DNA from: Thermoplasmata archaeon
GTDB lineage: Archaea; Thermoplasmatota; Thermoplasmata; GCA-020350865
Direction of reading: 5' to 3'
Assembly: GCA_020351895.1 (NCBI GenBank)
Contig: CP070672.1
Location: 3,057,272-3,078,530 of the forward strand
DNA length: 21,259 bases
Position 1 is the first letter of the stretch, and each line of letters starts with the position of its first letter. The notes beneath the pieces are model-generated. The model was not told the DNA's origin. It searched no databases and saw nothing but the letters and a program-made list of their open reading frames with translations. This document shows, piece after piece, positions 1 through 11,000 of this stretch. A program made the translations under genes and the position numbers.

Positions 1-3000
1 CCGATTATATATCCATAAATCCTTTCCCTAGTGGGTTGGTCAAGCAACTTCTCTTTTTTTATCCTGGAATACAGAGGGAGGAACAAAGTTATCAACCCGT
101 ATTTCATAATCTCGATGGCAATACAACCAACGCTGATAGCACCAATGAATCCAATCAAAATGAGCAGTCCATATGGGAATTCAGCCTTGGTAGGTTTGAT
201 TACCACCTCCTCACTCTCAAGGGAAATTACAATGTCTGTGTCCTCCTGAATCGTCACCGCTTCTGTCTTCGTGAGGGAGTCTTTTACAACCATTATATGA
301 TATGGATTATACACGACGGTGGAAGTGGAGCTTTGTTTTGTTTCAATTATGGGTATTGACTGGATCCACCCTTCTGAATCTGTAAAATGGGCAGAAACAA
401 GGGTATCATAGGCATCATATATCAGAACCGTAGCACCTTCAATGGGCTTTCCTTCATCATCGGTTACCTGTATATGCAGGGTCCATTCGATTTCTAAGGT
501 GGATGTATCATCCAAATGTGATTCCTCGATTGTGGTGTTGATTTTCGTGATATTGGATTCTTTCAGCCAAAGTTCTTTGATGATGGAGTCTATGAATATC
601 ATCTGTGCATCCAACAATGTATTGTTTATGATTTTTAGGGAATCGCCAGATTGTGCATAGATACCGTAATTCGAGATTTCGCTGATAATATTGTTGGATA
701 TGGATGGTGAAGATTGTTCGGCGTATATTCCATAATCTGAATCTGAAATTTCATTGTTGGCAATTTCTGGTGACGCATTCACCAGATATATTCCGTACTC
801 ATTTCCAGAGGCAGTGTTGTTGGTGATGGATATTGTCGATGCATTTTCGACTTTTACTCCAATGTAGTTATCCTCCAGTATGTTTCCATCGAATTCCAAG
901 GTCGCAAGCTCGGTGTCGGGATCATAGTAATATGCGATTTTATTCTTGAAGAAATAGTTCCAATTGAAGCAGTTTCTCAGCTGGGAATTGTAATCCTTGG
1001 CTCCATATTCTGTGTTGAAAGATATTGTGTTGTACCTGATGGCGTCATTATAGGCTTCGAAGGTGACTATGCCGTACTGCCCATCTGTTATTATGTTGTA
1101 GGCAATGTAACCATCTATGGTTTTATAACAGTAAATCCCATAATCATAACCCCTGATTTTATTGTAGGTAATGGAGGTTGTATCCGTTTCATCGAGATAT
1201 ATCCCATATTCTCCGTTTTGAATGGTAAGTCCGCTGATGCTTACATCATCTCCAGAAACAAAGATGACTTTGCCGTAATCATCTCCATCTATGATGGTTG
1301 TTGCCATGTCCTCTCCCATGAGTGTGATGGGTTTATCGATTGTAAGATGCTCGTTGTATGTTCCGCTGCAAACATATATGGTATCACCTTCGCTTGCATG
1401 ATTGATGGCCTCCTGAATCGAAGTGAAATAAGCTCCCGGGCATTGACCCACAGTTATGTTTGTGGGTAGATCCACTGTCAGAGTCCCAGTGGAATCGGTG
1501 ATAATACTGCTGTATTGGGCTGTGACAACGCAGGTTCCGATTCCCACGGCTGAAAAGTTCGTTTGGGCACCTGGTGTGGTGACGGTACCAACACTGGTAT
1601 CGCTGCTGCTCCATTCAACTGAAACATCGTACAGGTACTCTGCCGTGTTATTGAATGCAGCGGCATAAAAATCATCCTCCACACCCAACATATAGAGCAT
1701 ATTTCCCACGATATTTCCGATCCCATTGGGGGCATCCATGATGGTTATATAGTCTATGGTGGGCTCAAGAACCGTGATCTGGGTTGTGGCGCTCTTTCCC
1801 ATCAATTCCTCTTCAAGCGTGATTATGACGAGGCCATGATTCGTATTGCTGCAAGTTATTGTTGATGAGACACCAGGGCTTGTTACCTCCACCAAATTAG
1901 TATTATCACTTGTCCATGTTGCTGTGCTTGCCACATCAGCTATGTATCCTGCTGTATTATTGTACATGGCTCCATAATATGTGGTAACATGGCCAACCCC
2001 ATAAGTGGGATAATTTGCTGGGTCCGTGAGGTCTTTTCCACCACCTGAGGGTGCATCTCGAATCAGTATATAGTCCACAGTCCAATTCAATACAGTTACA
2101 GTACTGAAATTTGTGTGGCCAAGACCATCATTCAATGTTACAATTACTGTTCCTCCGTTCGTATTGCTGCATGTAATTGTGGATGAATTACCAGGGCTTG
2201 TCACGTCCACTATTGTAATATCTGAACTTGTCCAGGTTGAGGATTGAGGTACGCTGCCAATGAAGTCAACTGTATCATTGTAGGCTGCACCGAAATAGGT
2301 GTCAGTATCACCCTTATTATAGCTGATTGTGGTAATAATACCTCCTCCCCCGCCATCTGCAGAGCGAATCTGAACATAATCTGTTCTTGGAGTTAGAACA
2401 GTTAGGGTACCTGTTGTGTTGCTAAGACTATTATAAGTCGCTGTCACCTGGCATGTGCTATCTACTGGTACCCATTGGGCGGAAAATGTTGTGGACATCC
2501 CCGGCGTCGTTACTGAGCCCACACTTATTTCACTGCTGCTCCATGATGCATTTACATCCATGACATATCCCTGGGTGTAGTTGAATCCAATTGCATAGAA
2601 CGTATCGATCTCCCATACACAGTATGTTCTATCTCCCACCATATTACCTGATTCACCAGGAGCGTCTCTTATGGATATGTAATCCACAGTCCAATTATAT
2701 ACCGTGATAGTGGTGGTATTAGATCGCCCCATAGCCCATAAAGTGATAACCACAGTACCTGCATTTGTGTCATTACAGGTAATGGTTGTAGAGGTGCCCT
2801 GCCAGGTAACTGTAACCACATTTATGTCTGAGGTATTCCAATATGAATCATAGGGTACGTCGCATAGGTACCCCAAAACATTGTTGTACATGGCACCATA
2901 ATAAATGTCAGTTGCTCCAACCAGATAGGTCTGATAATTGGCAGGGTCGCATAGGTTAATACCGCCACCACCAGGAGCGTCACGTATTAAAATATAATCC

Positions 3001-4910
3001 ACTGTGTAATTTGAAATGGTGAGAATCCCTGTGTCATCTGTTATTCCATTGTAATTGGCAGTGACTATGCAGTTTCCGTGGGAAACTGAATCAAAACTTG
3101 TGAGATAGCCAGGAGTGGTAACCACGGCCACGCTCGTATTACTGCTCGTCCATTCTGATATGACATCACCTTGGTAACCATATGTGTCATTATAACTAGC
3201 TGCCCAAAACGTATCATTTGCATATGAATTAAAGAACATGTTTCCGACCTCCATGCCTCCGTTATTGGGTGCATCGCGAATCATTATGTTGTCGATTGCA
3301 ATAACGGTGAGAACGCCTGTTTCATCTGTTATACCACCGCCATAATCTGCTGTTACAATGCAAGTGCCTGGCCCCTGGGCATTGAATGATGTAGAGAAGC
3401 CAGGTGTGGTTACATTGCCGACACTTGGATTGTCACTCGTCCAATTTACCGATACATCGCCCATATATCCAAATGCGGAATTATAGCTCGCAGCGTAAAA
3501 GATATCGCTTTCTCCCTCCTTGTAGGTCATATCATCAACAATAGACCCAATTCCACCTGGTGAGTCGCGGATTGTTATATAGTCCATATACACTGGCAAG
3601 ACTTCTATATCCAGGGTTGAATTCGATAAACTTTCATAATCTATGAAGATGTTGCAGTGTCCAGCTCCAACTGCTTCAAAATTTGCCCAGATTCCATATG
3701 ATGTGATGGTTCCAACATTTGTGTCGTTACTCGACCAGTTTACCTCTAAATCGCAAATATAACCGTAAGTATCATTATGACCGGCAGCCCAAAATGTATC
3801 GTTTTGTCCAACCCAATATGTTTCGATAAATACAGGATAACCACCACCATCGGGTGCATCCTTGATCATTATTTCATCAATTGTCACAATTCTGAGAATA
3901 CCAGTGCTGTTCGTAATTCCACCACCATAATCTGCAGACACGGTGCAGGTTCCACCTCCTATTGTGTCAAAAGTGGTTGAGGAACCAGGGGTTGTCACAT
4001 TTCCGACATTCGGATCGCTGCTGCTCCAATTGACTGAGACATCACCTATGTAACCTTGTGATGAATTGTAACCCGCTGCGTAGAAGGTGTAGGTTTCTCC
4101 CAATAGATATGTTTCATCTCCCACCCAATTTCCCCAGCCTCCGGATGTATCTCTGATAATAATGTAATCCACAGCATAAGGTGGAATCGAGCTTACTGTT
4201 ACCCTCGTTGTATTTTGAAGTCCCATACCATCATTCAACGTGATCCATACAGAGCCTTCATTTATCCAGCTGCACTGATAGAAAGTTGGATTATCAGGAG
4301 TTGTGACTGTGACAATATTGGTATCGTTGCTGGACCAAAGAACAGTAGATGGTAGATCACCGAGAAATCCCGCTGTAATATTGTATGCAGCTCCCCAAAA
4401 TGTACCATTGGCTCCTAGAGAATAAGTTGGGTAATTCCCAGGATCACAGAGATTGACCCCTCCTCCTCCAGGTACATCTCTTATTAATATGTAATCCATT
4501 GCTGGTTGGAGCACAGTTACCTGGGTGGTGTTCGTATGTCCTGATCCATCATCCAGTGTAATCGTCGCTGTTCCCCAATTTGTATTGCTACATGTTATTG
4601 TCGAAGAATTACCCGGGCTGGTTGTGCTGACTATTGAAGTATCCGAGCTATCCCAGGTAGATGTTGCAGGAACATCTCCAATGTAACCAACCGAATTATT
4701 ATATTCGGCACCATAAAAGGTTGTTACGTAGCCCACAGGTAAAGTCATATAGTTAAATGGCTCGCAAAGATTGATGCCTCCTCCATTAGGGGCATTCCTA
4801 ATCAGAATGTAGTCAGTTGTCTGGGCTTCTACCTCCTCCGAAAAAAATAGGAGGATGCTCAACATCATTAAACTTAAAAGTAGTATACTCAATATCTTGC
4901 TTCCTCTCAT
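1..4910 (-). CDS. Giant surface protein with Ig-like repeats, beta-helix, membrane span and cytoplasmic wHTH (3' end outside window)
   Basis: The frame is open from the ATG at 4910 to the left edge (1636 codons), so the C-terminus is missing. The start is supported by GGAGGT six bases upstream and by a signal peptide (about residues 1-30, ending VEAQ) matching that of the 5097-11915 protein. Eleven Ig-like repeats of 85-105 residues follow (about 32-1146), each opening like DYILIRDAP. Next comes a CASH/NosD-type right-handed beta-helix (about 1148-1447) opening with SIQEAINHASEGDTIYV, then a carboxypeptidase-regulatory-like beta domain (about 1455-1560; DDEGKPIEGATV). A membrane span (about 1580-1600) is followed by LYSRIKKEKLLDQP and the first residues of a region that in the paralogue is a tandem wHTH. 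Sequons are abundant, as expected for a glycosylated outside domain. I infer a membrane-tethered transcription regulator with an adhesive or sensory ectodomain; the ligand is unknown. The wHTH itself lies beyond the edge and is inferred from homology. Confidence 0.88.
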   Translation of the reverse strand, partial: MRGSKILSILLLSLMMLSILLFFSEEVEAQTTDYILIRNAPNGGGINLCEPFNYMTLPVGYVTTFYGAEYNNSVGYIGDVPATSTWDSSDTSIVSTTSPGNSSTITCSNTNWGTATITLDDGSGHTNTTQVTVLQPAMDYILIRDVPGGGGVNLCDPGNYPTYSLGANGTFWGAAYNITAGFLGDLPSTVLWSSNDTNIVTVTTPDNPTFYQCSWINEGSVWITLNDGMGLQNTTRVTVSSIPPYAVDYIIIRDTSGGWGNWVGDETYLLGETYTFYAAGYNSSQGYIGDVSVNWSSSDPNVGNVTTPGSSTTFDTIGGGTCTVSADYGGGITNSTGILRIVTIDEIMIKDAPDGGGYPVFIETYWVGQNDTFWAAGHNDTYGYICDLEVNWSSNDTNVGTITSYGIWANFEAVGAGHCNIFIDYESLSNSTLDIEVLPVYMDYITIRDSPGGIGSIVDDMTYKEGESDIFYAASYNSAFGYMGDVSVNWTSDNPSVGNVTTPGFSTSFNAQGPGTCIVTADYGGGITDETGVLTVIAIDNIMIRDAPNNGGMEVGNMFFNSYANDTFWAASYNDTYGYQGDVISEWTSSNTSVAVVTTPGYLTSFDSVSHGNCIVTANYNGITDDTGILTISNYTVDYILIRDAPGGGGINLCDPANYQTYLVGATDIYYGAMYNNVLGYLCDVPYDSYWNTSDINVVTVTWQGTSTTITCNDTNAGTVVITLWAMGRSNTTTITVYNWTVDYISIRDAPGESGNMVGDRTYCVWEIDTFYAIGFNYTQGYVMDVNASWSSSEISVGSVTTPGMSTTFSAQWVPVDSTCQVTATYNSLSNTTGTLTVLTPRTDYVQIRSADGGGGGIITTISYNKGDTDTYFGAAYNDTVDFIGSVPQSSTWTSSDITIVDVTSPGNSSTITCSNTNGGTVIVTLNDGLGHTNFSTVTVLNWTVDYILIRDAPSGGGKDLTDPANYPTYGVGHVTTYYGAMYNNTAGYIADVASTATWTSDNTNLVEVTSPGVSSTITCSNTNHGLVIITLEEELMGKSATTQITVLEPTIDYITIMDAPNGIGNIVGNMLYMLGVEDDFYAAAFNNTAEYLYDVSVEWSSSDTSVGTVTTPGAQTNFSAVGIGTCVVTAQYSSIITDSTGTLTVDLPTNITVGQCPGAYFTSIQEAINHASEGDTIYVCSGTYNEHLTIDKPITLMGEDMATTIIDGDDYGKVIFVSGDDVSISGLTIQNGEYGIYLDETDTTSITYNKIRGYDYGIYCYKTIDGYIAYNIITDGQYGIVTFEAYNDAIRYNTISFNTEYGAKDYNSQLRNCFNWNYFFKNKIAYYYDPDTELATLEFDGNILEDNYIGVKVENASTISITNNTASGNEYGIYLVNASPEIANNEISDSDYGIYAEQSSPSISNNIISEISNYGIYAQSGDSLKIINNTLLDAQMIFIDSIIKELWLKESNITKINTTIEESHLDDTSTLEIEWTLHIQVTDDEGKPIEGATVLIYDAYDTLVSAHFTDSEGWIQSIPIIETKQSSTSTVVYNPYHIMVVKDSLTKTEAVTIQEDTDIVISLESEEVVIKPTKAEFPYGLLILIGFIGAISVGCIAIEIMKYGLITLFLPLYSRIKKEKLLDQPTRERIYGYII
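1470..4820 (-). repeat. Array of 11 Ig-like repeats in the 1-4910 protein
   Basis: Two repeat types alternate. Type A has a GGGINLCDPANY-like segment and a STITCSNTN-like strand (repeats 1, 2, 7, 9, 10). Type C has a GDRTY-like segment, a WSSSDTSVGTVTTPG-like core and a G-x-C-x-V-T-A strand (repeats 3-6, 8, 11). Each repeat has an aromatic FYGA/FWAA-x-YN motif followed by GY(I/L)GDV. The pattern resembles bacterial Ig-like (Big) domains, but the family assignment is by eye. Repeats are well diverged in DNA, so this is an old array. Confidence 0.85.
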
Positions 4911-4916
4911 GGTTTT

Positions 4917-4922
4917 ACCTCC
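4917..4922 (-). promoter_or_regulatory. Shine-Dalgarno GGAGGT for the 1-4910 gene
   Basis: On the minus strand GGAGGT lies six bases before the ATG at 4910. It is the strongest ribosome-binding site in the window and fixes the start codon. Confidence 0.75.
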
Positions 4923-4942
4923 AATTCCTCATATAATATAGC

Positions 4943-4976
4943 CTATATAAATATAATTTGGAGGGAATTTTGCATA
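4943..4976 (-). promoter_or_regulatory. Promoter of the 1-4910 gene: TATA box, CCAAA and TATGCAAAA element
   Basis: Read on the minus strand: TATGCAAAA (4968-4976), CCAAA (4957-4961) and ATTTATA (4946-4952), with the TATA box 36 bases before the ATG. CCAAA sits where an archaeal BRE would be. The same elements with nearly the same spacing precede the paralogous gene at 11915. The predicted transcription start, about 25 bases beyond the TATA box, would leave a leader of only about 10-15 bases. Promoter function is inferred from sequence and spacing. Confidence 0.6.
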
Positions 4977-5015
4977 ATATAAATTATTTTTGGTAATATA
5001 TGGGGGTATAGAATT

Positions 5016-5041
5016 TAATTATCTTATATAATTGATAATTA
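5016..5041. repeat. 8-bp inverted repeat TAATTATC-N10-GATAATTA
   Basis: The arms are 5016-5023 and 5034-5041 with a 10-base spacer, about 40 bp upstream of the promoter elements of the 1-4910 gene. The arms match perfectly, but the local sequence is very AT-rich, so chance is possible. A dyad of this size would suit a dimeric wHTH regulator, which makes it a candidate operator. Confidence 0.35.
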
Positions 5042-5070
5042 TTTAAAGGGACATATACCGTAACCGTTCT

Positions 5071-5089
5071 TTACATAGAAAATATGTAA
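5071..5089 (-). terminator. Perfect 7-bp stem-loop just after the stop of the 2272-aa gene
   Basis: TTACATA (5071-5077) and TATGTAA (5083-5089) are perfect arms around a 5-base loop, 8 bases past the TAA stop at 5097. No T-tract follows on the minus strand, so it is not a classic intrinsic terminator. It may be an mRNA 3'-end stabiliser, or chance in AT-rich sequence. Confidence 0.35.
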
Positions 5090-5096
5090 TTCTGTT

Positions 5097-8000
5097 TTAA
5101 GTGTTCGACTTATTATTAGGATAATATCTGCTCTCCCTGCCAACGATTTCCTTTTTTATCACATCGATTTGCTCCATCTTTGCCAGGTGATAACCGGCGA
5201 CCTGACGGCTGATGCCCATTTGGGTTGCAACCTCTTTCTGGCTGATCCCAGATTTCTTTTCTATGATTCCCAGGATCTTTTCTTCGGTATCGCTCAAATA
5301 GTACTCTTCTATTTTCAGCTTGGGGAAATCCACAGGATAGAATCGCTTTCTAATCCCGTCCTCTTTTGAATATATCATCTTCGCCTGCATCAACCTCTTA
5401 AGATGATAGACGAGTTGTCCGTTTGGTATTTGTAGATCCTGTTTTATCAGCCCGAAGTGTGCACCGGGATTACCAATTATATAACCGTGAATCTTGAATC
5501 TGATGGGCTGATCCAGCAGTTTCTCCTTTTTGATTCTGGAATAAAGGGGGATGAACAGGCTGAGCAGGGCCCATTTTCCAACTTCAGTTAAAAGACCACC
5601 AAGACCAACTACAACAAACACACTTGCAATGATGAATAATAATAGAAACGGGAATACAGGCTCCTTCATAGGGTGTTTTATAAGAAGTGCATCAACCTCA
5701 TCACCCGAAAGACCCGATTGAAGATCCACACTCTTATCCCTTAATCCATCGCCTTCCTCGTCCACATAAAGTGTTACCGGTTTTCCTGAGCTCAGATCTC
5801 CCCAATCATTTATTTTGTAGATATGGACTTCCGTTTTGTTCAAATCCATATCTTTCAGATTGAAACTATCCAAATCATCCTCAAATAAGGCCAAAAACTC
5901 CAATGAATAGAGTTTATCATCCTCATTAGTCGATATTGAAAACTCATCTTCTATGAAGTCCAAAATGTAGATGTCCAGGGTATTTTCTGAACATGTCACA
6001 TCGAACACACCGTATTTGTTTAAGAAATCATCACTTACTCCAATTACGGACAGATTATAGAGGCCGCTTCCTGTTCCATCCACCTCGATCGTGTAAGAGT
6101 CATCTATTGGAATGAAGTAAACCTCTATATCGCTGTACAGCTTAGCGATAAAGGCTCCTTCTATCTCCTTGATTTGAGAACCATTTAGCAATCCGATCTG
6201 AAGATTCTGAGGATTAGAAATCAACAAATCAGCAGGGCATTCAAGTATGACCACATACTGTCCGCTTGCGTTCATGTATCCCTTGCTTGCATTACTTCCG
6301 AGAATGGCATTCACCTGGTTGTTATTATCTATGTTTTCCACATATACTGGGATGGTTTTTTGGTCTGTTCCCCCCTCATCATCTGTTACAATCAAGGTCA
6401 CGGTATAAACTCCGTTTTCGGAATATGTATGAGCTACGGTTTCTCCATTACCTTGGGTTCCATCACCAAAGTCCCAATCATAATCCACGATATATCCCTC
6501 GAAATCGCTTGAGTAGGATCCATCGAAAAATACCGCACCAACCAGTTGAAGGACATCGTTTACCGCGATTCTCGCCTTCTGGTTTTCGCCGTGCTGTGAG
6601 TTGAAGAGCATGTGTACAGAATAGATCTTGCCCAAGAACTCGAAGGTTACGATTAAAGGATTTGAGCCTCCATTATGCCCATCGTACGTTAAAACTACAT
6701 CGTAAACCTTGTGTACATCCATATCATATGTGATGATTCCTATATCTGGTTCACCAGAATGCCTTGTGACCGCAACATCCTTAACAACGATTCCATCCTC
6801 CTCCAATTCCATTGTAATGATGTTTTTCTTTCTTCCAGTAACCCTCAATGTAATCTTCATTGAAAATGATAAATCTCCTCCAACAAAACCTGTACCATTG
6901 TAATGATTTGGTCTTGAAGTTGGGAGTTGGTTGAAGTTAATAACGTATATGATCCCAGTGTAGTTTTCAAAGGAATTGTATGTTGCCTTTACCCTACAAA
7001 AGCCGCCTCTCCAACCGGCTGTGAAATCTGTGTACTCGCCTGGACCAGGCGTTACAATTCCCACTATGGTATTATTGCTCTCCCAGGTGGATTCTACCAA
7101 TTCTATGAATCCTGATGTGGTGTTGTAAACAGCAGACCAATACGTATCGTTTTCCCCTTCATTATAAGTTCTGTCTGCTACCCATTCCCCGTTTTCATCG
7201 GGCGAATCAATGATCGTGATATAATCCATTCTTGGCGCCAAAACCGTCAGAACACCTGTGGAATCTGTAATGCCATTGTAGCTGGCAGCAACTTGGCATA
7301 CGCTGTCGAAATCAACCTTTTGGGCCGTAAAGGTGGTTGATAGGCCTGGTGTGGTCACAGTTCCCACTGAGGTGTCAGTGCTCGACCATTGCGCCTCTAC
7401 TTCACCCAAGTAATCTGCTGTATTGTTATAGGAAGCCGCATAAAACTCCTCTTCCTCCCATACGATATAAGTTCTGTCCCCAACAATGCTTCCAAACCCA
7501 TATGGCTCATCCCTGATATGAATATAATCAACTGTGGGCTCGATTACTGTGACCTCTGTGGTGTTCTGATGTCCCTGTCCATCATCCAAAGTTATTATTG
7601 CTACTCCCCAATTCGTATTGCTACAGCTAATCGTGGCGGAGTTTCCCAGACTTGTCACAGTCACTACACTGGGATTGGAGCTGGTCCAATTTGAAGTAGG
7701 AGGAACATCACCTATGTAATCAGCTGTGCTGTTGTATCCTGCACCATAGAATGAATCCGAGGCTCCAACAGGATAGCTTCTATAATTTACTGGATCACAA
7801 AGGTTTATCCCTCCCCCACCAGGTTGAGTCCTTATCAGAATAAAATCAACTGTGGGTGGATTGATTGTAATGTTAAAAGTATCGATTTTTCCTAATGTGA
7901 GGTTTTCACCCTGGATAATGGTTGAACCGCCTATAAAACCTGCAGTGAAGGTTGTGGATGTTCCTGTTTGATTGTCGAATGAGCCAAGTGCTAGTGGTAC

Positions 8001-11000
8001 AGATTCACTCCAGTTCACCTCTAATAGGCCGATATATCCGCTTGTTGTATTGTAGCTGGAAGCATAGGCCAGTACATTCTGGCCCACATTCAATACAACA
8101 GTGGAAAATTCAGTCCCATTCGGTGCGTCGGTTAGAGTGATGTAATTAACAGTGGGTGGTATTATGGTCACATTAAAAGTATCATTTAATCCCCAGGCTT
8201 TGTTTTCACCAAGTATGGTTGTGGAGCCACCTATGAAACCTGCAGTGAATGTGGAGGAGGAACCTGAGAGATTGTTAAACGATCCCAAACCTGCGGATTC
8301 GCTCCAATCCACGATGACCAGATCAACGTATCCGCTGGTGTCATTGTAGCCAGATGCATATGCTAGAATCTCTCCTCCAACGGGAAGCGTTACGTTTGAA
8401 AGCTCGGTTCCGTTTGGTGAGTCTGTAATAATCATGGAATCTATTGTGACTGTTGTTGGGAGTATATTGAGTTGGAAGGTGTCGTTAATTGTGGAGTTTC
8501 CTCCCCATATTGTTGTCAATCCCGCGGAAGTTCCTGTGTATGTGGAGGATGTCCCGGTGGTATTATCAAAATAACCCAAAATGGGGGAATCATACCAGGC
8601 CACATACACCAAATCCCCAAAAGTTGGTGTAGAATTTGGGCCAGTGTGATTGAATCCAGAGGCATATATGAGAAGCGGATCCCCCAGATTCCATGATACA
8701 TCCGGGATCTCGGTTCCGCCAGGTGAATATGTTAAGAAAATGAAATCAACTGTTGGAGGATTGATGTACACATTGAAGGTGTCGTTCATTCCAGTTGGCT
8801 CCTCACCAGTTATGGTTGTCCAACCACCCACATAACCGGCTGTGAATGTAGTGGATGTACCTGTGTAATTGTCAAATGAGCCCAGGCCTGCGGATTCACT
8901 CCAACTCACATTTACAAGACCGATATATCCATGGGTGTAATTGTACCCAGAGGCATAAACTAACTTCTGTTGGCCGATATCCAAGGCCGTAATGGTAAGG
9001 TTGTAACCATTGGGTTCATTAGTTAATGAAATATAATCCAGATTATACTGCCCTATATAAATATCAAAGCCGTCGGAGAGACCCAAAGTTGAGTTCTCGG
9101 CTGTCTGTCGATACTTCCCACTGACATTTCCTGCAGTAAACGTGGAATTTGTTCCAATTTCGGGATTCCAAACTCCACCCGGCCCACTCCAGTTCACTTC
9201 TACCAAATCAACATATGTCGGTCCTGTATAATTGTAGCCCGAGGCATATGCTGTGAACTGTTCATAAAATCCAAGATTTACAGTAATTAGTGCCACTCCA
9301 TTTGGTTTGTCAGTGATTTCTATGTAATCCAAACTTGGCGGGAGAACAGTAACGTTGGTTGTGTTTTGAACACCCAAGTAATCTGCTGTGATCGTGCTAA
9401 CGCCGCCTATGAACTGAGCCTGCACTGTGGTGGATGCACCCGGGCTCGTTACAATTATCACACTTCCTCCGCTTGTTTCTGTCCAATATGTGTAGGTAAA
9501 GTCACCTAGGTAGCCTGCGCTGTAATTGTAGGCTGCGGCCCATAGTGTGAACTGTTGACCTATTACCAATACGAGGTTAGTGACATTGTAACCTAATCCT
9601 TGGGAGGCGCTTCGGATTTGAATAAAATCCACTGTTTCGTTTATGATATGAACAGTAAAGTTATCCCAATAGGGATAAACCGTGAAATTGAAGGCTTCGA
9701 TGAGTGTCCAACCACCTGCAGAACCTGCAGTGAACGTTGATGAGGTACCCGTGAGATTGTTGAGAGATCCCAAGCCCATATATTCGTCCCAATCCACAAC
9801 AATCAGGTTGATATATGTGGGCCCAGTATAATTATAGCCCGATGCATAGGCTGTAATTATCTCGGCAGGAGCCAATGTCACTTCTGTAAGTTCCTCTCCA
9901 TTTGGAGCGTCTGTGAGCATATAATAGTCCAAAGTGGGGGCCATGACAGTAACGTTAGTTGTATTGGTATGGCCATCTCCATCATCCAGGGTAATTGTGG
10001 CAGTTCCCCAATTTGTCATGCTGCATGAAATATCTGAATAGGAGCCTGGACTCGATACGTTGACTATGGATGGATCGTCGGTATTCCATGTCGAGGATGG
10101 ATTGACATCACCCAAATGGCCATAAGTATTGTTGTACACCGCTCCAAAGAAGGTGGTGGAATGTCCTATTGGATAAGTCGGATAGTTTGCAGGATCACAA
10201 AGATTGATTCCAGTTCCATTAGGACCGCTCCTGATCAAAATGTAGTCGACCTGGGGTACCATGACAACAGTGACCTGTGTGGTGTTCTGATGCCCTGATC
10301 CATCATCTATTGTAATTATAGCAACTCCCGAATTTGTATTGCTGCATGTTATGGTTGAAGAGCTTCCTGGAGAGGTAACATCAACTATGTTTGGTGCAGT
10401 ACTGTTCCATGTGGTTGTTATATCCCCTATATATCCAAAAGTAAAATTGTAGGCTGCACTGTAGAATGTTGTAATATACCCCATTGGATAGGTAGGATAA
10501 TTTGCAGGGTCACCTAGATCGATACCACTTCCGCCAGGTCCGCTCCTGATCTGAACATAGTCAACTTCAGGGGCCATGACAGTTACCTGTGTTATGGCCT
10601 GATGTCCAAAGCCGTCATCCATTGTGATTGTCGCGGTTCCCCAATTTGTATCGCTGCAGGTTATGGTTGAAGAGCTTCCAGGGGAAGTAACATCAACTAT
10701 GTTTGGTGCAGTGCTATTCCATGTCGTTGTTGGAAGTACATCACCAATGTAACCTGATGTGTTGTTGTAGGATGCCCCATAGAATGTGGTAATATGGCCC
10801 ATTGGATAGGTCGGATAGTTCGCAGGGTCGCTTAAATTAATTCCTCCACCCCCGGGTGCACTTCGTATAAGGATATAATCAACTCCAGGTCCACTGACAG
10901 TGACCACTGTTGTGTTCTGATGTGATCCATCATAGATTGTTATTATTGCTACTCCCGAGTTGGTATTGCTGCAGGTTATGGTTGAAGAGCTCCCAGGGGA

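Noticed and set aside
36..359. Plus-strand open frame of 107 codons at the left edge
   Set aside because: It lies wholly inside the minus-strand giant gene, whose frame continues to the edge with a clear membrane span and conserved juxtamembrane motif. The plus-strand product has no recognisable domain.
1384..1735. Two minus-strand open frames overlapping at 1384-1735
   Set aside because: Both are in other frames than the 1-4910 gene, which is open throughout and encodes the last Ig repeat and the beta-helix start here.
6266..6604. Plus-strand open frame of 112 codons opposite the PKD region
   Set aside because: It is antisense to the PKD domain and rich in His, Pro and Arg, as expected from the complement of a coding strand. 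There is no ribosome-binding site or homology signal.
7389..8835. Several plus-strand frames of 60-100 codons opposite the Ig repeats
   Set aside because: They recur because the repeats on the other strand recur. They share the repeat period and have no features of their own.
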